From positions 83,634,186-83,698,185 of the forward strand of contig OU342630.1 of NCBI GenBank assembly GCA_910589415.1: DNA of 64,000 nucleotides. Reading direction: 5' to 3'. Under the pieces are notes generated by a model. It made no database searches, was not told the DNA's origin, and saw nothing but the letters and a program-made list of their open reading frames with translations. Of this stretch, positions 1-10,734 are shown in pieces. The position numbers and the translations under genes were made by a program. This DNA comes from Malachius bipustulatus. Lineage: Eukaryota; Arthropoda; Insecta; Coleoptera; Melyridae. Position 1 is the first letter of the stretch; each line of letters begins with the position of its first letter.

Positions 1-619
1 TGGTCTAATCTAACAAACAATTCACAAGTGACATTAAAATATCGCCTCTTCAATTTACGTAACGAAAGTTATAATTTTTTATGCTTAGAGTTGTTTTCAT
101 TTCCATTTGTACATGTGAAATGTACACACATTGCTATATAAAAATAAAAAATGAAATAACCAAATAATGAATTATTAGGAATTACCACAGAAAAGAGTAA
201 TGGAGTAAGCTTATGAAGTTCCTTACCTTTAGTAGCATTATTATGTTGTACACACAAAAGTCCATGGTATATGACAGGTGGTGCATAAGGCCCCTTATGA
301 TGGTTGTAACAGTGATTACCATTTATGTTAAAATAATTTGCAATCTTTATTTTTCCCCGTTTTAATAATTATTGGTTAATTGAAATTGTCATTGATTCCT
401 GCTGTTTTGCCGTTTTCGTCCACAAAACTCCAGTGATCATCACTAGCAGATAAATGCACAAGCCATTCATCCACTCCACTCAGGGTGTTCACTAACAATT
501 AGCTGGACGACTGGGAGCGCTCCTATAGCATTTATGGTATTCTATAAACTCCAGCAGAAGAAAATTAATCGATATAGTGTCTTTGGAGTTTAAGGGTCGA
601 AAATATAACAATTTTATAC
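1..619. other. AT-rich stretch without a recognisable gene
   Basis: No reading frame here has a recognisable domain. The sequence is AT-rich and holds only short chance frames. The degenerate LINE described next begins somewhere near its right edge. Confidence 0.5.
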
Positions 620-1460
620 TTATCAGCCCAAATGTCAACCTTACCTGCTAGTGTAATAATCACCTCCAGTTTGTCAACTGCTCCGGACGGATGAACAAGA
701 GGGGAAAAAACCGTATTGTCCTGAGGTTAAGAAATTTCCGCTTCAAAGGCGAAGGACAGTCAACGGCATAAAGATGTGTAAAGCCACGGGATGACTTACA
801 CATTAAAGATCTTCAAGGATATCTCCAAGACATTACAATGGAAATACAAAACCAAGTAAAGGCCCTTAGTCCCGAATAAACAACGAACTCAAAAATATAT
901 CAGAAAACAGCAACCAGGGATTTGGAATAGGAAGAGATTTGGTGTAGAATAAGGATATCTGTGACCTCTGTCATACAATGAGAACTGAAACCTCATAGGA
1001 AAGTGAAGAGACAAGAATGGATGATGGATACTATTCTGGAACTTATGGAGGAGAGAAGGCAACACAAAAGCAGAAATAATGAGAGGTACAAATAACTACA
1101 CAAAAAAAGTATTAAGATCTTAGGTGGCCAAAGAACGATGAAAACAAGAGCAATGCGCTGAGATCGAATCATTACAAGCGAGTCATGACAGCTTCAAGCT
1201 CCATAAGAATATAAAAGATGCAACGAGGAAGACGCTTACACAAGGTGAAAACAATACATGGAGGAATTGTTCGGAGACGAAAACACCAATACGGTGACTA
1301 GACTGATTGGCGGGGAAGGACACACTATCACACAAGCAGAAGTAAAACCGGCTACAAAAAGACTGAAAAACAACAAAATCCTCGGACCGGACCAGATACA
1401 TGGAGAGATCCTCAAGCTGCTTGACTCAGAACAAATAAAACAGTTTTTATGTTCAGTTCT

Positions 1461-1521
1461 TACTGAAGAGTCCCAATTAGGACGAAACACGTGTCTACAA
1501 TTTCCACCCCTGACTTACAGC
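1461..1521 (+). ncRNA. Hammerhead ribozyme motif, first unit, lacking 5' strand of stem I
   Basis: The conserved core CTGAAGA, four-base-pair stem II (GTCC/GGAC), GAAA and the GTC cleavage triplet are present. The upstream sequence, however, is not the repeat unit, so the 5' strand of stem I is missing. This copy should not cleave by itself as a normal type I hammerhead; it marks where the tandem array was cut at its 5' end. Confidence 0.65.
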
Positions 1522-1750
1522 ATGAAATCAATGAATGACGTATCGTTTTACGATATGTCGTTCATCTTTTTGTTAAACTTTGGAAGTAGGCCTATCCTAC
1601 CTTTACGCACATCGGGAGGCACTGCACTCAGTTGTTGGCATGCGTTTTAGCTGCCTGGGGTTGCATCCTATGGCGAAAGCCGAACCCACCGTGCTATTTT
1701 ATTTTTATTTATTTTTATCATTTTGCTCACTATTAAGTGACTAAGATTGT

Positions 1751-1835
1751 GCTGTGTGTTAGCAAGATACATTATACTGAAGAGTCCCAATTAGGACGAA
1801 ACACGTGTCTACAATTTCCACCCCTGACTCACAGC
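1751..1835 (+). ncRNA. Type I hammerhead ribozyme, second unit
   Basis: The order is outer stem I strand (from 1751), an 8-nt internal loop, inner stem I strand ATTATA, core CTGAAGA, stem II GTCC-loop-GGAC, GAAA, short stem III ACAC/GTGT, GTC, then the returning stem I strands. Compared with the third unit, the outer stem has one change that turns a G-U wobble into a G-C pair. The inner stem has one A-C mismatch. Predicted cleavage is after position 1809. Confidence 0.75.
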
Positions 1836-2064
1836 ATGAAATCAATGAATGACGTATCGTTTTACGATATGTCGTTCATCTTTTTGTTAAACTTTGGAAG
1901 TAGGCCTATCCTACCTTTACGCACATCGGGAGGCACTGCACTCAGTTGTTGGCATGCGTTTTAGCTGCCTGGGGTTGCATCCTATGGCGAAAGCCGAACC
2001 CACCGTGCTATTTTATTTTTATTTATTTTTATCATTTTGCTCACTATTAAGTGACTAAGATTGT

Positions 2065-2149
2065 GCTGTGTGTTAGCAAGATACATTGTACTGAAGAGTC
2101 CCAATTAGGACGAAACACGTGTCTACAATTTCCACCCCTGACTTACAGC
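2065..2149 (+). ncRNA. Type I hammerhead ribozyme, third unit (best-preserved)
   Basis: All elements of a hammerhead are present: the outer stem I pairs GCTGTGTGTTAG with CTGACTTACAGC (11 of 12 positions, counting G-U); opposing 8-nt internal loops CAAGATAC and TTCCACCC; the inner stem I pairs ATTGTA with TACAAT perfectly; then core CTGAAGA, stem II GTCC/GGAC with loop CAATTA, GAAA, and the GTC cleavage triplet (cut after 2123). Stem III is only the self-complementary ACACGTGT, with no room for a loop. As in other short-stem-III hammerheads of satellite DNAs, cleavage would probably need two copies acting as a dimer. The stem II region and core strongly resemble the schistosome satellite hammerhead. 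Confidence 0.85.
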
Positions 2150-3450
2150 ATGAAATCAATGAATGACGTATCGTTTTACGATATGTCGTTCATCTTTTTG
2201 TTAAATAAAACAGTTGACTGCCTTCTTCAATAAGATTTACATAAGCGGTCAAATACCAAAGGATTGGGTAATATCGACATTCATCCCGATCCCCAAAAAG
2301 TCGAACACAATTGAATACTCCGATCATAGAATAATCAGCTTGATGAATCACGCCTTGAAAGCTTACCTCAACATTAGAAAACAAGAAAATATATTATAGA
2401 AGACTTGATGGGAACATAAGGGACAGTATGGCTTCAGAAAGGGGCATCAGAGAGGCCTTATTTTGCATACAAGTTCTGATTCAACGAGTACGCGACGTCA
2501 ATACAGATGTCCTCGCATGGGTTATTGCTTTTGAAAAGGCCTTTGATTGGGTCCACCGTGGCAAACTCATCTCAATCCCACGCGTGACAGAAATTGACGA
2601 CAAAGGTGCAGGATAATATCGAGGCTACACCTACACCAAAAGACAATTACAATCCAAGAGAAGGAGTACATATCTATAAGCTCAGAATATCTATTTGAGG
2701 AAGCACTGGATAATTGATAGAAAATGGAATTATTGTAATAAACGGAGAAATAATAAACAATCTCAGATGTTTAGACGATGTCCTTAAAGCAGATACTGCA
2801 CAGGGACCTCCGATAATTATTATTACTGTCCGTGTAGTGACTGCGAGCAGCTGGTATGGTATGAAGATAAACTGCAAGTGTAAATGAAGCAAGAAGAAGG
2901 TGGACGATATACAGTTTACTCTCACAACATCCGAGACAGTCACATATACCTGGGCTGCATCAATAAAGACTGGGATCATTATTCTCGAGAAATAAGGTGT
3001 TCGAATTGAAAAAGCAAGAGGTAAATTTAATATGGTTCATACCATACTCTGCAGCCTATCTCTTAATATCCAGAAGTATGGACTCTGATCGAAGCCTCAT
3101 GTAGACGGATCACATTTTTGAGATGTGGTGCTACCGCCGAATACTTGAAGTTCTATTCCGATTGGTACACCATGTAACAAATGAAACCATCCTACAACGC
3201 ATTGACGGAAAACTAGAGTAGAAGTTGGAATAATTTGGGCATATCAAGTGAAATGAGAAATATGCCCTGCTACAAATTATTCTACGAGGGAAAATAAAGG
3301 GTCGAAGATCAGCAGGACGTAGACGAAGATCGTAGCATAACACATAACCTATGGACATGGAATGGAATGACATCAACAGGGCTATTTGATTGAAGAGGGT
3401 CAATGTGATGGCCAACATCCATAGAGGATAGACAGCCTAAGAAGAAGGAG

Positions 3451-4263
3451 ATAGGGTCTTTGGCTGAATGAATAACTTTGCGAACTCGAAGATGATGGCT
3501 TAAATATCGTTTTGACGCCATGGCTCTGCATCAAGAGTTTACTAATTCGATCCGTGACGTTCCTGAGGTAGGGGAGAAATGCAGCTTCCAAAATTCTTGC
3601 TGGCTGCTGGCTGCGTGTGTATAGATTTATAGATATGGACGATCTCTTTCTTGGAGGCGTTTGGTCTGCCAACTGCAGGATGAACGATCCACCAAGTAGG
3701 GTTTTTATTACTTGCTTTTTTGACTGCATTGATTTTTAATACATCTTGTATACATATATAGATACAGAAAAATTACAAACATGCTAGTATTCCTAGTTAC
3801 CCCTTTTAACCTAATTTATAACCAAGTATTATAATAATAGTTATACGTTATCGTATTGAATAGCTTTAATTTGCTTTTTAAAATGTATTCATTCAACTTA
3901 TGTGGCCGCAATCTTTTACCTATGTAAATAATTATTTTATAGCTATTAAGAGAACTAAAATGCCTAACATAGTAACCACCTCTGCTTATTTAAATGAACA
4001 TATGGTTATGATAAATTTCATCAGCTATACAAATAATAAGTTCTGATAAAGGTGTAATAATCGGGAAGGGGATTTCTAGTGAAAATTGGATTTACTTAAG
4101 CTTAATTTCAGATACATAATAATATTTGTATGCTAAATTGCTTCATTCTAATATTTCAACTTCATACAGCAAAAGCAAAGCTTATCACGGAAAAACCATT
4201 TCCATAAACGGACCAAAATATTACGATCAAATTACTTACCAATTTTCTGTTTTCTTTTATATT
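3451..4263. other. AT-rich stretch, nothing recognised
   Basis: Minus-strand frames here (for example across 3400-3729) show no domain and partly mirror the LINE tail. I see no gene or clear repeat in 3730-4263. Confidence 0.5.
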
Positions 4264-4860
4264 GCGCCTTAAAGCTTTTGAAATAATTCCAAATTATTAG
4301 TTTTAGCTACTACAAAGATGTGTGCTCAATAGTGTATTTTTTAATAATAATACACCAAAATTGAAGTCTAAATAAACACCATAGCCAACACAAGAATAAG
4401 GAGAACTGGAAGTGGAAGCGGCGCTATAGGAATTAAACCAAAACTTGACTTCTGTAACTGCTTCAAGAAGACAAGTAGTGTTGACGACACCACAAAAAAG
4501 TGGCTGAAAGCTATGTTAAAAGGTATGCGAATCCATGCAACCATCTTTAGAGAGGCTTTTAGGGTCTCGATTCCAACCAAAGGAGACCCGCAGGGTACAG
4601 CATTGTCTCCACTGCCATGGGACATGGTAGTGGATAGGATCACCTACTCAGCCAGATATACAACAATAATTATTATTTTATCTATACGCTTATGTAGATA
4701 AGCGGATGATGTAATCATATCCAATAGCCATATCGAAATATGCAAAAACAAATGCAAGGTATCCTCAACATGCAAAGGAATGATGCGCTGGGATGAGCTG
4801 CCCGTGAACCCTGCAAAAGGAGGTTCCCTTCCCCAGATGGAGGAAGAATTTTTTTCTACC
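4264..4860 (+). pseudogene. LINE reverse transcriptase fragment; first copy of a dispersed 0.4-kb repeat
   Basis: The translation reads KGDPQGTALSPLPWDMVVD at about 4578-4635 and ADDVII at about 4702-4720 after a frame break. These are the typical (G)xPQG...LSPLLW...VD and (Y)ADD boxes of R1/Jockey-type LINE reverse transcriptases. The first part, about 4264-4680, recurs at 7980-8355 with a short internal deletion covering the PQG box, so this region spread as a unit after it was already a fragment. It is frame-broken and not functional. Confidence 0.65.
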
Positions 4861-5559
4861 AAATTGCCGTCATTGCCATAAACATTATATTAATAGATGG
4901 AGAGTACAGAAGCAATTTTCGTCACTAGGTATAATAAAGTTTGAACAATTACCAAAAAAAAATTGCTGATCATGCAAAGTTACTTTAAATAGCAATCTGT
5001 AGTAAAAGTAAAATTAATCGTTATAATAAATACTTCATGCTGTAGAGGTCAGAAGATCATAATAATAAATTATGTGGAAAGATATCCGAGCTGTACGGCT
5101 TAAGATCTCGAAACTGTTCTTCTTCTTCTTTAGTGTTTATGACCTTTATCTTTTATCAGCTATTTGGCTAGCACAAGATTATTTTTTTGTTATGCTGAAG
5201 CCACTAGGGTACTCATTGAAGAGTGTCTGAGATGTCCCATCCCCTGATTGCGCTATAATTTCATTATTTGGGAGATTCTTGTAACTTGTTGATGAGTTGT
5301 TGGAACTTGGTGCGAGTATAGTTAGCAAGGACAAATAGCACACACAAAGGATCAGACTTTTCACGCTTGAAGGCAACGGTCAAGCGTATCACACGAAACC
5401 AAAATGTTGTCTCGAAAACAAGAACCCAGGAGAGAGTAGAATAGAAGGTTTTGAAATAAAATTGTAATTAAATATCTTTTTACAATACTTAATTGTATAC
5501 ATATACATGTTTTCATTTTTTAAAGTTGAATTATATTTTTGTTATGTTGTACTCTATGA
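4861..5559. other. No recognisable gene
   Basis: A 65-codon minus-strand frame lies at about 5179-5376 with no known motif. The rest is AT-rich sequence with nothing supported. Confidence 0.4.
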
Positions 5560-6110
5560 ATTTTATTAATATTTTTTGTGTTTTTACATTATTTCTTTTA
5601 GTATTGTTTGTAGGCCAGCTAGCAGTTGTATCCCATTTTTTGCTACATCATAATATAGATCATAGCTTTGAATTTTGGTAATTGGGCATTCTAAGATATC
5701 TTGTAATGTGTTGCCGTAACCACCACATTCGCAGTAAGGATCTTCTGTTATTCATATTCTGTGTAGATGAGCTTGGCTTAGGCAGTGCCCTGATTATCAT
5801 CGTCAGGTGTCTGTTATTATTTATTTTATTTGTTAGGAACCATGTTTTTTTGGGGAAGTTTTCTTGTATAGAGTTATACTATTTGCCTTTCAACTGGAAC
5901 TGTTGCTTCCATTCGGTAAACCAATTTTTAAATAATCTACTTTTGAGCTTAGGTTCTATGTCACGTATATCTGGTTTGAGGTTTAATGGTACATTCAAAC
6001 ATCTTCCAATGTTTGCCAGGGTATCTGATTTTTCATTTCCCGAAACATTGGAGTGGCCAGGAATCCAGCATAGCTTGAATATATGTAACCCTCTTTAGCT
6101 GCCTGTGATA
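5560..6110 (-). pseudogene. LINE RNase H and C-terminal tail fragment
   Basis: Read on the minus strand, pieces in shifting frames resemble the end of a Jockey/R1-type LINE protein. They include a degraded RNase H block of the type PGHS-VSGNEKSD-LA (about 6010-6060) and a linker rich in K and W. A zinc-knuckle-like tail follows, with HLHRI...EDPYCECGGYGNT and DILECPITKF (about 5660-5790), corresponding to the usual C-x-C...H...C ending. It is heavily frame-broken. The open frames on the plus strand here are shadows. Confidence 0.6.
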
Positions 6111-6799
6111 TCGTTCTTGTGGTGTTTAGGGAAATATAATCATCTCTGTTGATCCTATAATATTATCAACATTCGGGACAAACTGATGTGTTATTATTTT
6201 CATTGAAAATTGGAGGATCAGGGGTGATTTAGACAGGGGACTCTAGGGTGATCCATATTATTGAAGTTGTTCTTCTTTTGAGCCCCAGGATCCTAAAACT
6301 TTTTTGATATGAATATTTGTATTGTTGATTTCGGAATTTTAATATATGCGATTAATCTTTAGCACGTGACTCTCTGTTGACAACATATCGATCTATGCAT
6401 GTTAAAATTATTAACACAGTAGGCCGACTAATATTTATTCGGGATTAGAACATTAAAATTTTATTACCAACTGTAATAAAAATTATGGTTTATTACATGT
6501 AATAGCTCTATTAACAGATCAGATTTAGTCTAAGCCAAGTTGTCACGAGTAGGTATGCTTTATTGCTTTTGAGAGTCAGATAAATGAAGACACGGATTCT
6601 AGAATGACTCGAAAGGCATCTTGAATTTTTTTGAATGCTCTCAAAATATACAAGCTAGAATAAGTGAAACTAGTTTTACTTTATTACAATAATAAGAATT
6701 TTAGTTCCTCATACTCATTTGTCCTTACATGCATAAATTTTAATATTTTAATTCGATCAATATTTCTTAACTATGGTTAAGTGAATGTAGGATGACTTA
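6111..6799. other. No recognisable gene
   Basis: AT-rich DNA with no reading frame of note. A LINE fragment begins after it. Confidence 0.4.
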
Positions 6800-7440
6800 A
6801 AATGAATCAAACCAGATTCCTAGTTTAGCAGATGACACTACTCACGCGGAATTTACTTTACCGCAAGCTGCCAAGTCCACGGATATCCCTACCATGAGAC
6901 AATTTAGCGTATAATAGCAGTATCAATTCTGACTTAAGCGCTATTGTAGAGTGGGGGCTTTAATAACTTGGTCCAAATGTTCTTAAAACACAGTGATGTA
7001 CTTCTAAATAAAAAGAAGCGAACTGTCCGGGAACATTATAAAATACAATCCCTCTCTATTCATCGCTGGACTGATTTTTAGTGGAAGCTTGTTTTTGGAA
7101 ACTCATGTAGCTGTCAAAGAAACTGTGATTTCTCAAAAGACCCTAAAAAATATTTTACACCTAGACAGCTTCTGACAATCCAAGGCAACGATCCGACCAA
7201 CAATCGGATACTGTTCTCATGTATGGGGCTCTGACCCTAAATACACCCTGAAGCTACTCGACTCTATCCAGAGAAGAGCGATTCGCATCATAGGCGATGC
7301 TAACTAAAGTCTCAAACTAACTATCTATTATCCTAATTGAAACAATAATACCGCCTAGAGATGTTTTTGGACGCTGAACCTGTCAACCGCTGGGTGCCCA
7401 CCAATACACAGTTCGCCTCGACAAGTGTAGAGTCATATTA
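6800..7440 (+). pseudogene. Jockey-like LINE fragment, end of RT domain to C-terminus
   Basis: ADDTTHAEFTLP (about 6826-6860) is an RT catalytic box followed by typical Jockey sequence. ATIRPTIGYCSHVWGSDPKY and SIQRRAIRIIGD (about 7185-7300) are the conserved C-terminal block (R..EYCSH.WG....L...D.IQRRA.RI). Stops and frameshifts interrupt it throughout, and the 5' part is missing. Confidence 0.7.
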
Positions 7441-7829
7441 TAGTCCAGGCGGCAGGACTTTTTATTTGGTTTTAAATTGGGAAAAGAAATTTACAGCTTA
7501 GATCGGATCATTTTATGCCTTTTTCGAACTGCCACTATTTTGGCAAAATGGGTACACAAATGGTTTTTCACTAATATTTATGTAGGTACTGAGTATTTTT
7601 ACGGCAAAAAACGATTACACCAAAATTGAAGATTTGATTGAAGAATTTGATGATCCGTTCCAAAAAAAAGCTGACAGGCAGCAGACTTTGTTGGAGGCAA
7701 TAATTTTTGGCTGATTTTGCGAAGCACAAGTATCTGAATTATGATTCAGAGATTTAGAGATTTCTAGTCAGATCGTCCTTCGTGAACGGCCATGATACTT
7801 TATTGGCTAGCTAGATCGATAGAATCGTT
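7441..7829. other. Unassigned stretch
   Basis: A short plus-strand frame (about 7600-7720) looks coding-like but has no motif I can name. It could be the far end of the broken gene on the minus strand or another relic. Confidence 0.3.
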
Positions 7830-8960
7830 ATTACCGTTTGACGTTTCTAAAAGTTTCTGCGATTTTCTGCAACCTTTCGGATTTTTCAAACAGTTTCACG
7901 AATTTTGATTTTTCTTGCCAAAAGAATGCCGTAGTTGTATCGTTACCACTCAATGCATGCAGGAATATAATGTATTATCGCGCCTTAAAGCTTTTGAAAT
8001 AATTCCAAATTATTAGTTTTAGCTACTACAAAGATGTGTGCTCAATAGTGTATTTTTTAATAATAATACACCAAAATTGAAGTCTAAATAAACACCATAG
8101 CCAACACAAGAATAAGGAGAACTGGAAGTGGAAGCGGCGCTATAGGAATGAAACCAAAGCTTGACTTCTGTAACTGCTTCAAGAAAACAAGTAGTGGTGA
8201 CGACACCACAAAAAAGTGGCTGAAAGCTATGTTAAAAGATATGAGAATCCATGCAACCATCTTTAGCGAAGCTTTTAGGGTCTCGATTCCAATGGGACAT
8301 GGTAGTGGATAGGATCACCTACTCAGCAAGATAAACAACAATAATAATTATTATTTTCTTACCAAAAGAATGCCGTAGTTGTATCGTTACCACTCAATGC
8401 ATGCAGGAATATAATGTATTATCTTTAACTGCTTTTATGACTAAAGACTTAATAAAGTAGATTTTCGAGTAAGGTGCAGATAACCCTGTCATAAGGATCA
8501 AAAGATCAACGTCTTCACCTACTCTTATTAAGGAATCGTAATCAGTCAAAAGATATATCACTGAGCTGATGATTAGAGCGTCAGCATCATCTTCAGCAGG
8601 CTGTTTCACAACGAATCCTGCAGTCTTAAGCATAACAAACCGATGAGTCGGTTTTAATTTTGATCATTCATAAGGAAATTCTCCTGAGGCATTATTACCG
8701 TCATGTTCTCATCGAAATAAACGTTTACTGAGACATTTGTTCGATTTCCTCTTTAGCGCTCAGCATATTTTGTATTTTTATCAGATGCATGATTGGGATA
8801 CGCGTCAAAAACTATGATGCTTTGAGCTTCATAATATTTCTGAACTTTACATACTTTGCTAATATAGAATCTAATGTTTCTTGTTAGTGCCACATAACTC
8901 GGTGAAGGAAAAACCCATCATCTATCACGTGTAGGTACTCGATTTCCGAAGTCAATTATT
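7830..8960 (-). pseudogene. Broken multi-copy insect gene with PIN/FEN-like nuclease block
   Basis: On the minus strand, three frames in succession resemble a multi-copy arthropod family. They are QSIIVFDAYPNHASDKNTKY and FDENMTV...FLMNDQN (about 8850-8660); FVVKQPAEDDADALIISS, GEDVDLLILMTGLS and KIYFIKS (about 8620-8440); and, after an interruption, IIFLHALSGNDTTTAFFWQ (about 7975-7920). The acidic DDAD and EDVD pairs suggest a PIN/FEN-type nuclease fold, by remembered family resemblance. The same family ends in a cysteine-rich CXC domain, a piece of which occurs on the other strand at 10.7-11.3 kb. Frameshifts, stops and an inserted 376-bp segment show it is dead. Confidence 0.6.
7980..8355. 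repeat. 376-bp insertion (second copy of the 4264 repeat) flanked by 68-bp direct duplication
   Basis: This segment matches 4264-4680 closely but lacks the stretch around the PQG box. It is bordered by two almost identical 68-bp sequences, 7912-7979 and 8356-8423, both ending in the broken PIN-like gene's FLHALSG coding region. Removing the insert and one duplicate rejoins that gene, so the duplication was created by the insertion. Sixty-eight base pairs is much longer than the target duplications of DNA transposons. LINE-type or repair-associated insertion is possible. Confidence 0.75.
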
Positions 8961-9908
8961 GGATCGGTGATTGGATCGATAATTGGAAAAACAGATCATA
9001 AAGACTCGACTATTTTGTTGATTGCATGAGGATTGCGTCAGTAAGTTCCGAGAATTTTACAAGATACGTGATTTTTCTTGGCTGTAACTCTTAAAATATT
9101 ATTATTACAAAAAAGAAATGTACCTAGAGATCGTTTTCAAAAGGAAATTTTATTGGCTTCAATTTTGATATGAACCTTTTTGTCGTAAAACTACTCAGAA
9201 CTTAGATATTAGTGAAAAACCATTTATTTGTTGCGATTTTTTCAGAATCATGGCTGTTCCGGGGAACGGGGCAGGGGGAAAAACTTGATATATTTAAAAG
9301 AGGCATAAAATAAACCGATTCGTTACGCGTTCTCTCTCTTTCCTTGTCTAAGGTCTAAGGTGGGAGTGATCTTCACATTACCTCACAAGGACTCTTTAGG
9401 CAAGACAACAATGATTGACTTGAACCAACTCGATGAAAATTCATTTTTACCTCCTCTGTTACAGTTTTTATTTCTTATTAGTAATGGATGTTCTGGCATT
9501 ACAATTCGATATTTAGTGAGCTAGGTATTGTATCAAAAGAGAGAATTTTTTATTTATTTGGCAACATAATCTTGCTATTCCTCTGACCTAATGGTGCACT
9601 TAAATGAATCATATTTAAACTCCAATTATTCTAGCTCCCCACTATTTTGCCATCCATGTTCCCTCGTCCTTTCTTTGAAAAACTTGAATTTTCCCATATT
9701 GCCTAGTAATCACATTTTCCAGTTGCTCTTATAAATATCCCCCCCCCCCCTCATTTAAAAGGTTTTCTATTTAACTCTCTATGAGTTTATGTATCAGAGT
9801 AGAAACCAGAAATGATCAAAATTATACAGTAAAGTTGTTGACAGATCGACATAAAATAAGTTCTTCTGATTTAGCTGCTCTGAGGTGTCAAATCGCACAA
9901 ATGCGCCT
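8961..9908. other. No recognisable gene; one C homopolymer
   Basis: AT-rich sequence with a run of 12 C at about 9739-9750. The open frame starting at 9781 has no known domain and runs into the inverted repeat of the next element. Confidence 0.4.
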
Positions 9909-10394
9909 TAGGCCAGTAGAATCGTCCTCAAAAATGTCCTCAGTTTGCGTTACCATGCACAAATTCTATACTATACAAAATTCGATAGAGGACCCTTAAG
10001 AGATGTTAAATCCAAATTTGCAGCACCGTGTGATTTTTTTTTACCAAGTTATGCCAAAAAACGTTTATTTTTTTATTTTTACGAATATCTCGGTTCTTAT
10101 CTATCGCACATAAGCAAATGACATATCATTCTCTTCGTTATGGAATTACCTATATTTTTTATACAAATATTATTTTTGTTACACTGATAATAAAAACAAT
10201 ATTGAGGTTTAAAGTTAGAAAATTGTCTTTCGAATAAGGTTTTTTGCAAATTACTTATTTTTTTTGGCATTTTAACGCTGGAAAGCCCTAGTAGTTTTTT
10301 GAAGAACAGTCAATTACCGTTACGCTGATTGGTCAATCATGAAAATCCGATAAACGAGTCTCTGGTAATCCACCTGAGAAATTGTGCATGTCGA
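9909..10394 (+). repeat. Left inverted repeat of the 2.2-kb element
   Basis: About 485 bp, matching the reverse complement of 11660-12133. The outer terminus is TAGGCCAGTAGAAT. Confidence 0.75.
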
Positions 10395-10734
10395 AAATTG
10401 GCATTTTATCCGGTTTTTTTTCGTTGATTTTTTTATCTTTTGTGAGTGGAATTGTAGTGTGTATATCCATTTTATTCATGAAAGTGAGTTTTGTGTGAGA
10501 TATTGGGATCTGTCAGTGTGTTTTCCCGGTGCTATCCCATGCGTTCTTAGTTGCGTGAAAACTTCTAGTCACCGTGACTAATTAAACTGTCAATTTATAT
10601 TAACTCGGAAAACACGTCACCAATATTTGTCTCAAAAACTTGGAAAAGGGTCAGAAAAAACTGAGTTCTACTCTTCAACCAGAAAAAATCATCTGCAACA
10701 AAATAAATGTTGTAATATTTTAAATCAAAAAAGC

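Larger units (their letters stand above)
1446..2202 (+). mobile_element. Retrozyme-like insertion: 2.4 tandem copies of a 314-bp hammerhead unit
   Basis: Nearly identical units repeat with an exact period of 314 bp: predicted cleavage sites fall after 1495, 1809 and 2123. The insertion is bounded by a 13-bp direct repeat, AAATAAAACAGTT, at 1433-1445 and 2203-2215. Removing the insertion plus one copy of that repeat restores the interrupted LINE reading frame (IKQ-LTAFFNK). It starts with 16 bp not matching the unit and ends partway through a third unit. Small non-coding tandem elements of 170-400 bp with type I hammerheads and target-site duplications are known in animals as retrozymes and are thought to be mobilised by Penelope-like or other retroelement machinery; the present element fits that description. 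It encodes no protein. The frames crossing it are chance frames. Confidence 0.8.
620..3450 (+). pseudogene. Decayed non-LTR retrotransposon (LINE), linker, reverse transcriptase and C-terminal region
   Basis: This is a copy of an insect LINE whose protein normally carries an endonuclease followed by a reverse transcriptase. Translating across many frame breaks gives, in order: a basic linker (about 1010-1250); the start of the RT domain with LKNNKILGPDQIHGEILKLL (about 1360-1425); FFNKIYISGQIPKDWVIST and IPIPKKSN (about 2222-2305); a motif resembling the catalytic A box, FEKAFD (about 2530-2548); a degraded ADD box region near 2770; GMKINCK (about 2860); and the C-terminal region with GHI, ILRGKIKGRRSAGRRR (about 3236-3330). 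Stops and frameshifts are frequent, so it is dead. A hammerhead-bearing tandem insertion splits the RT domain between IKQ and FFNK. The family assignment rests on remembered motif order; the subclade is not determined. Confidence 0.8.

Noticed and set aside
1258..1650. 130-codon open frame starting in the LINE
   Set aside because: It runs from LINE sequence into the inserted hammerhead unit, so it is a chimeric chance frame, not a gene.
5682..6098. 138-codon plus-strand frame
   Set aside because: It is antisense to a recognisable LINE C-terminal region and has a hydrophobic, chance-like composition.
9781..9999. 72-codon frame left of the CXC element
   Set aside because: It crosses the boundary of the inverted repeat and shows no conserved motif.
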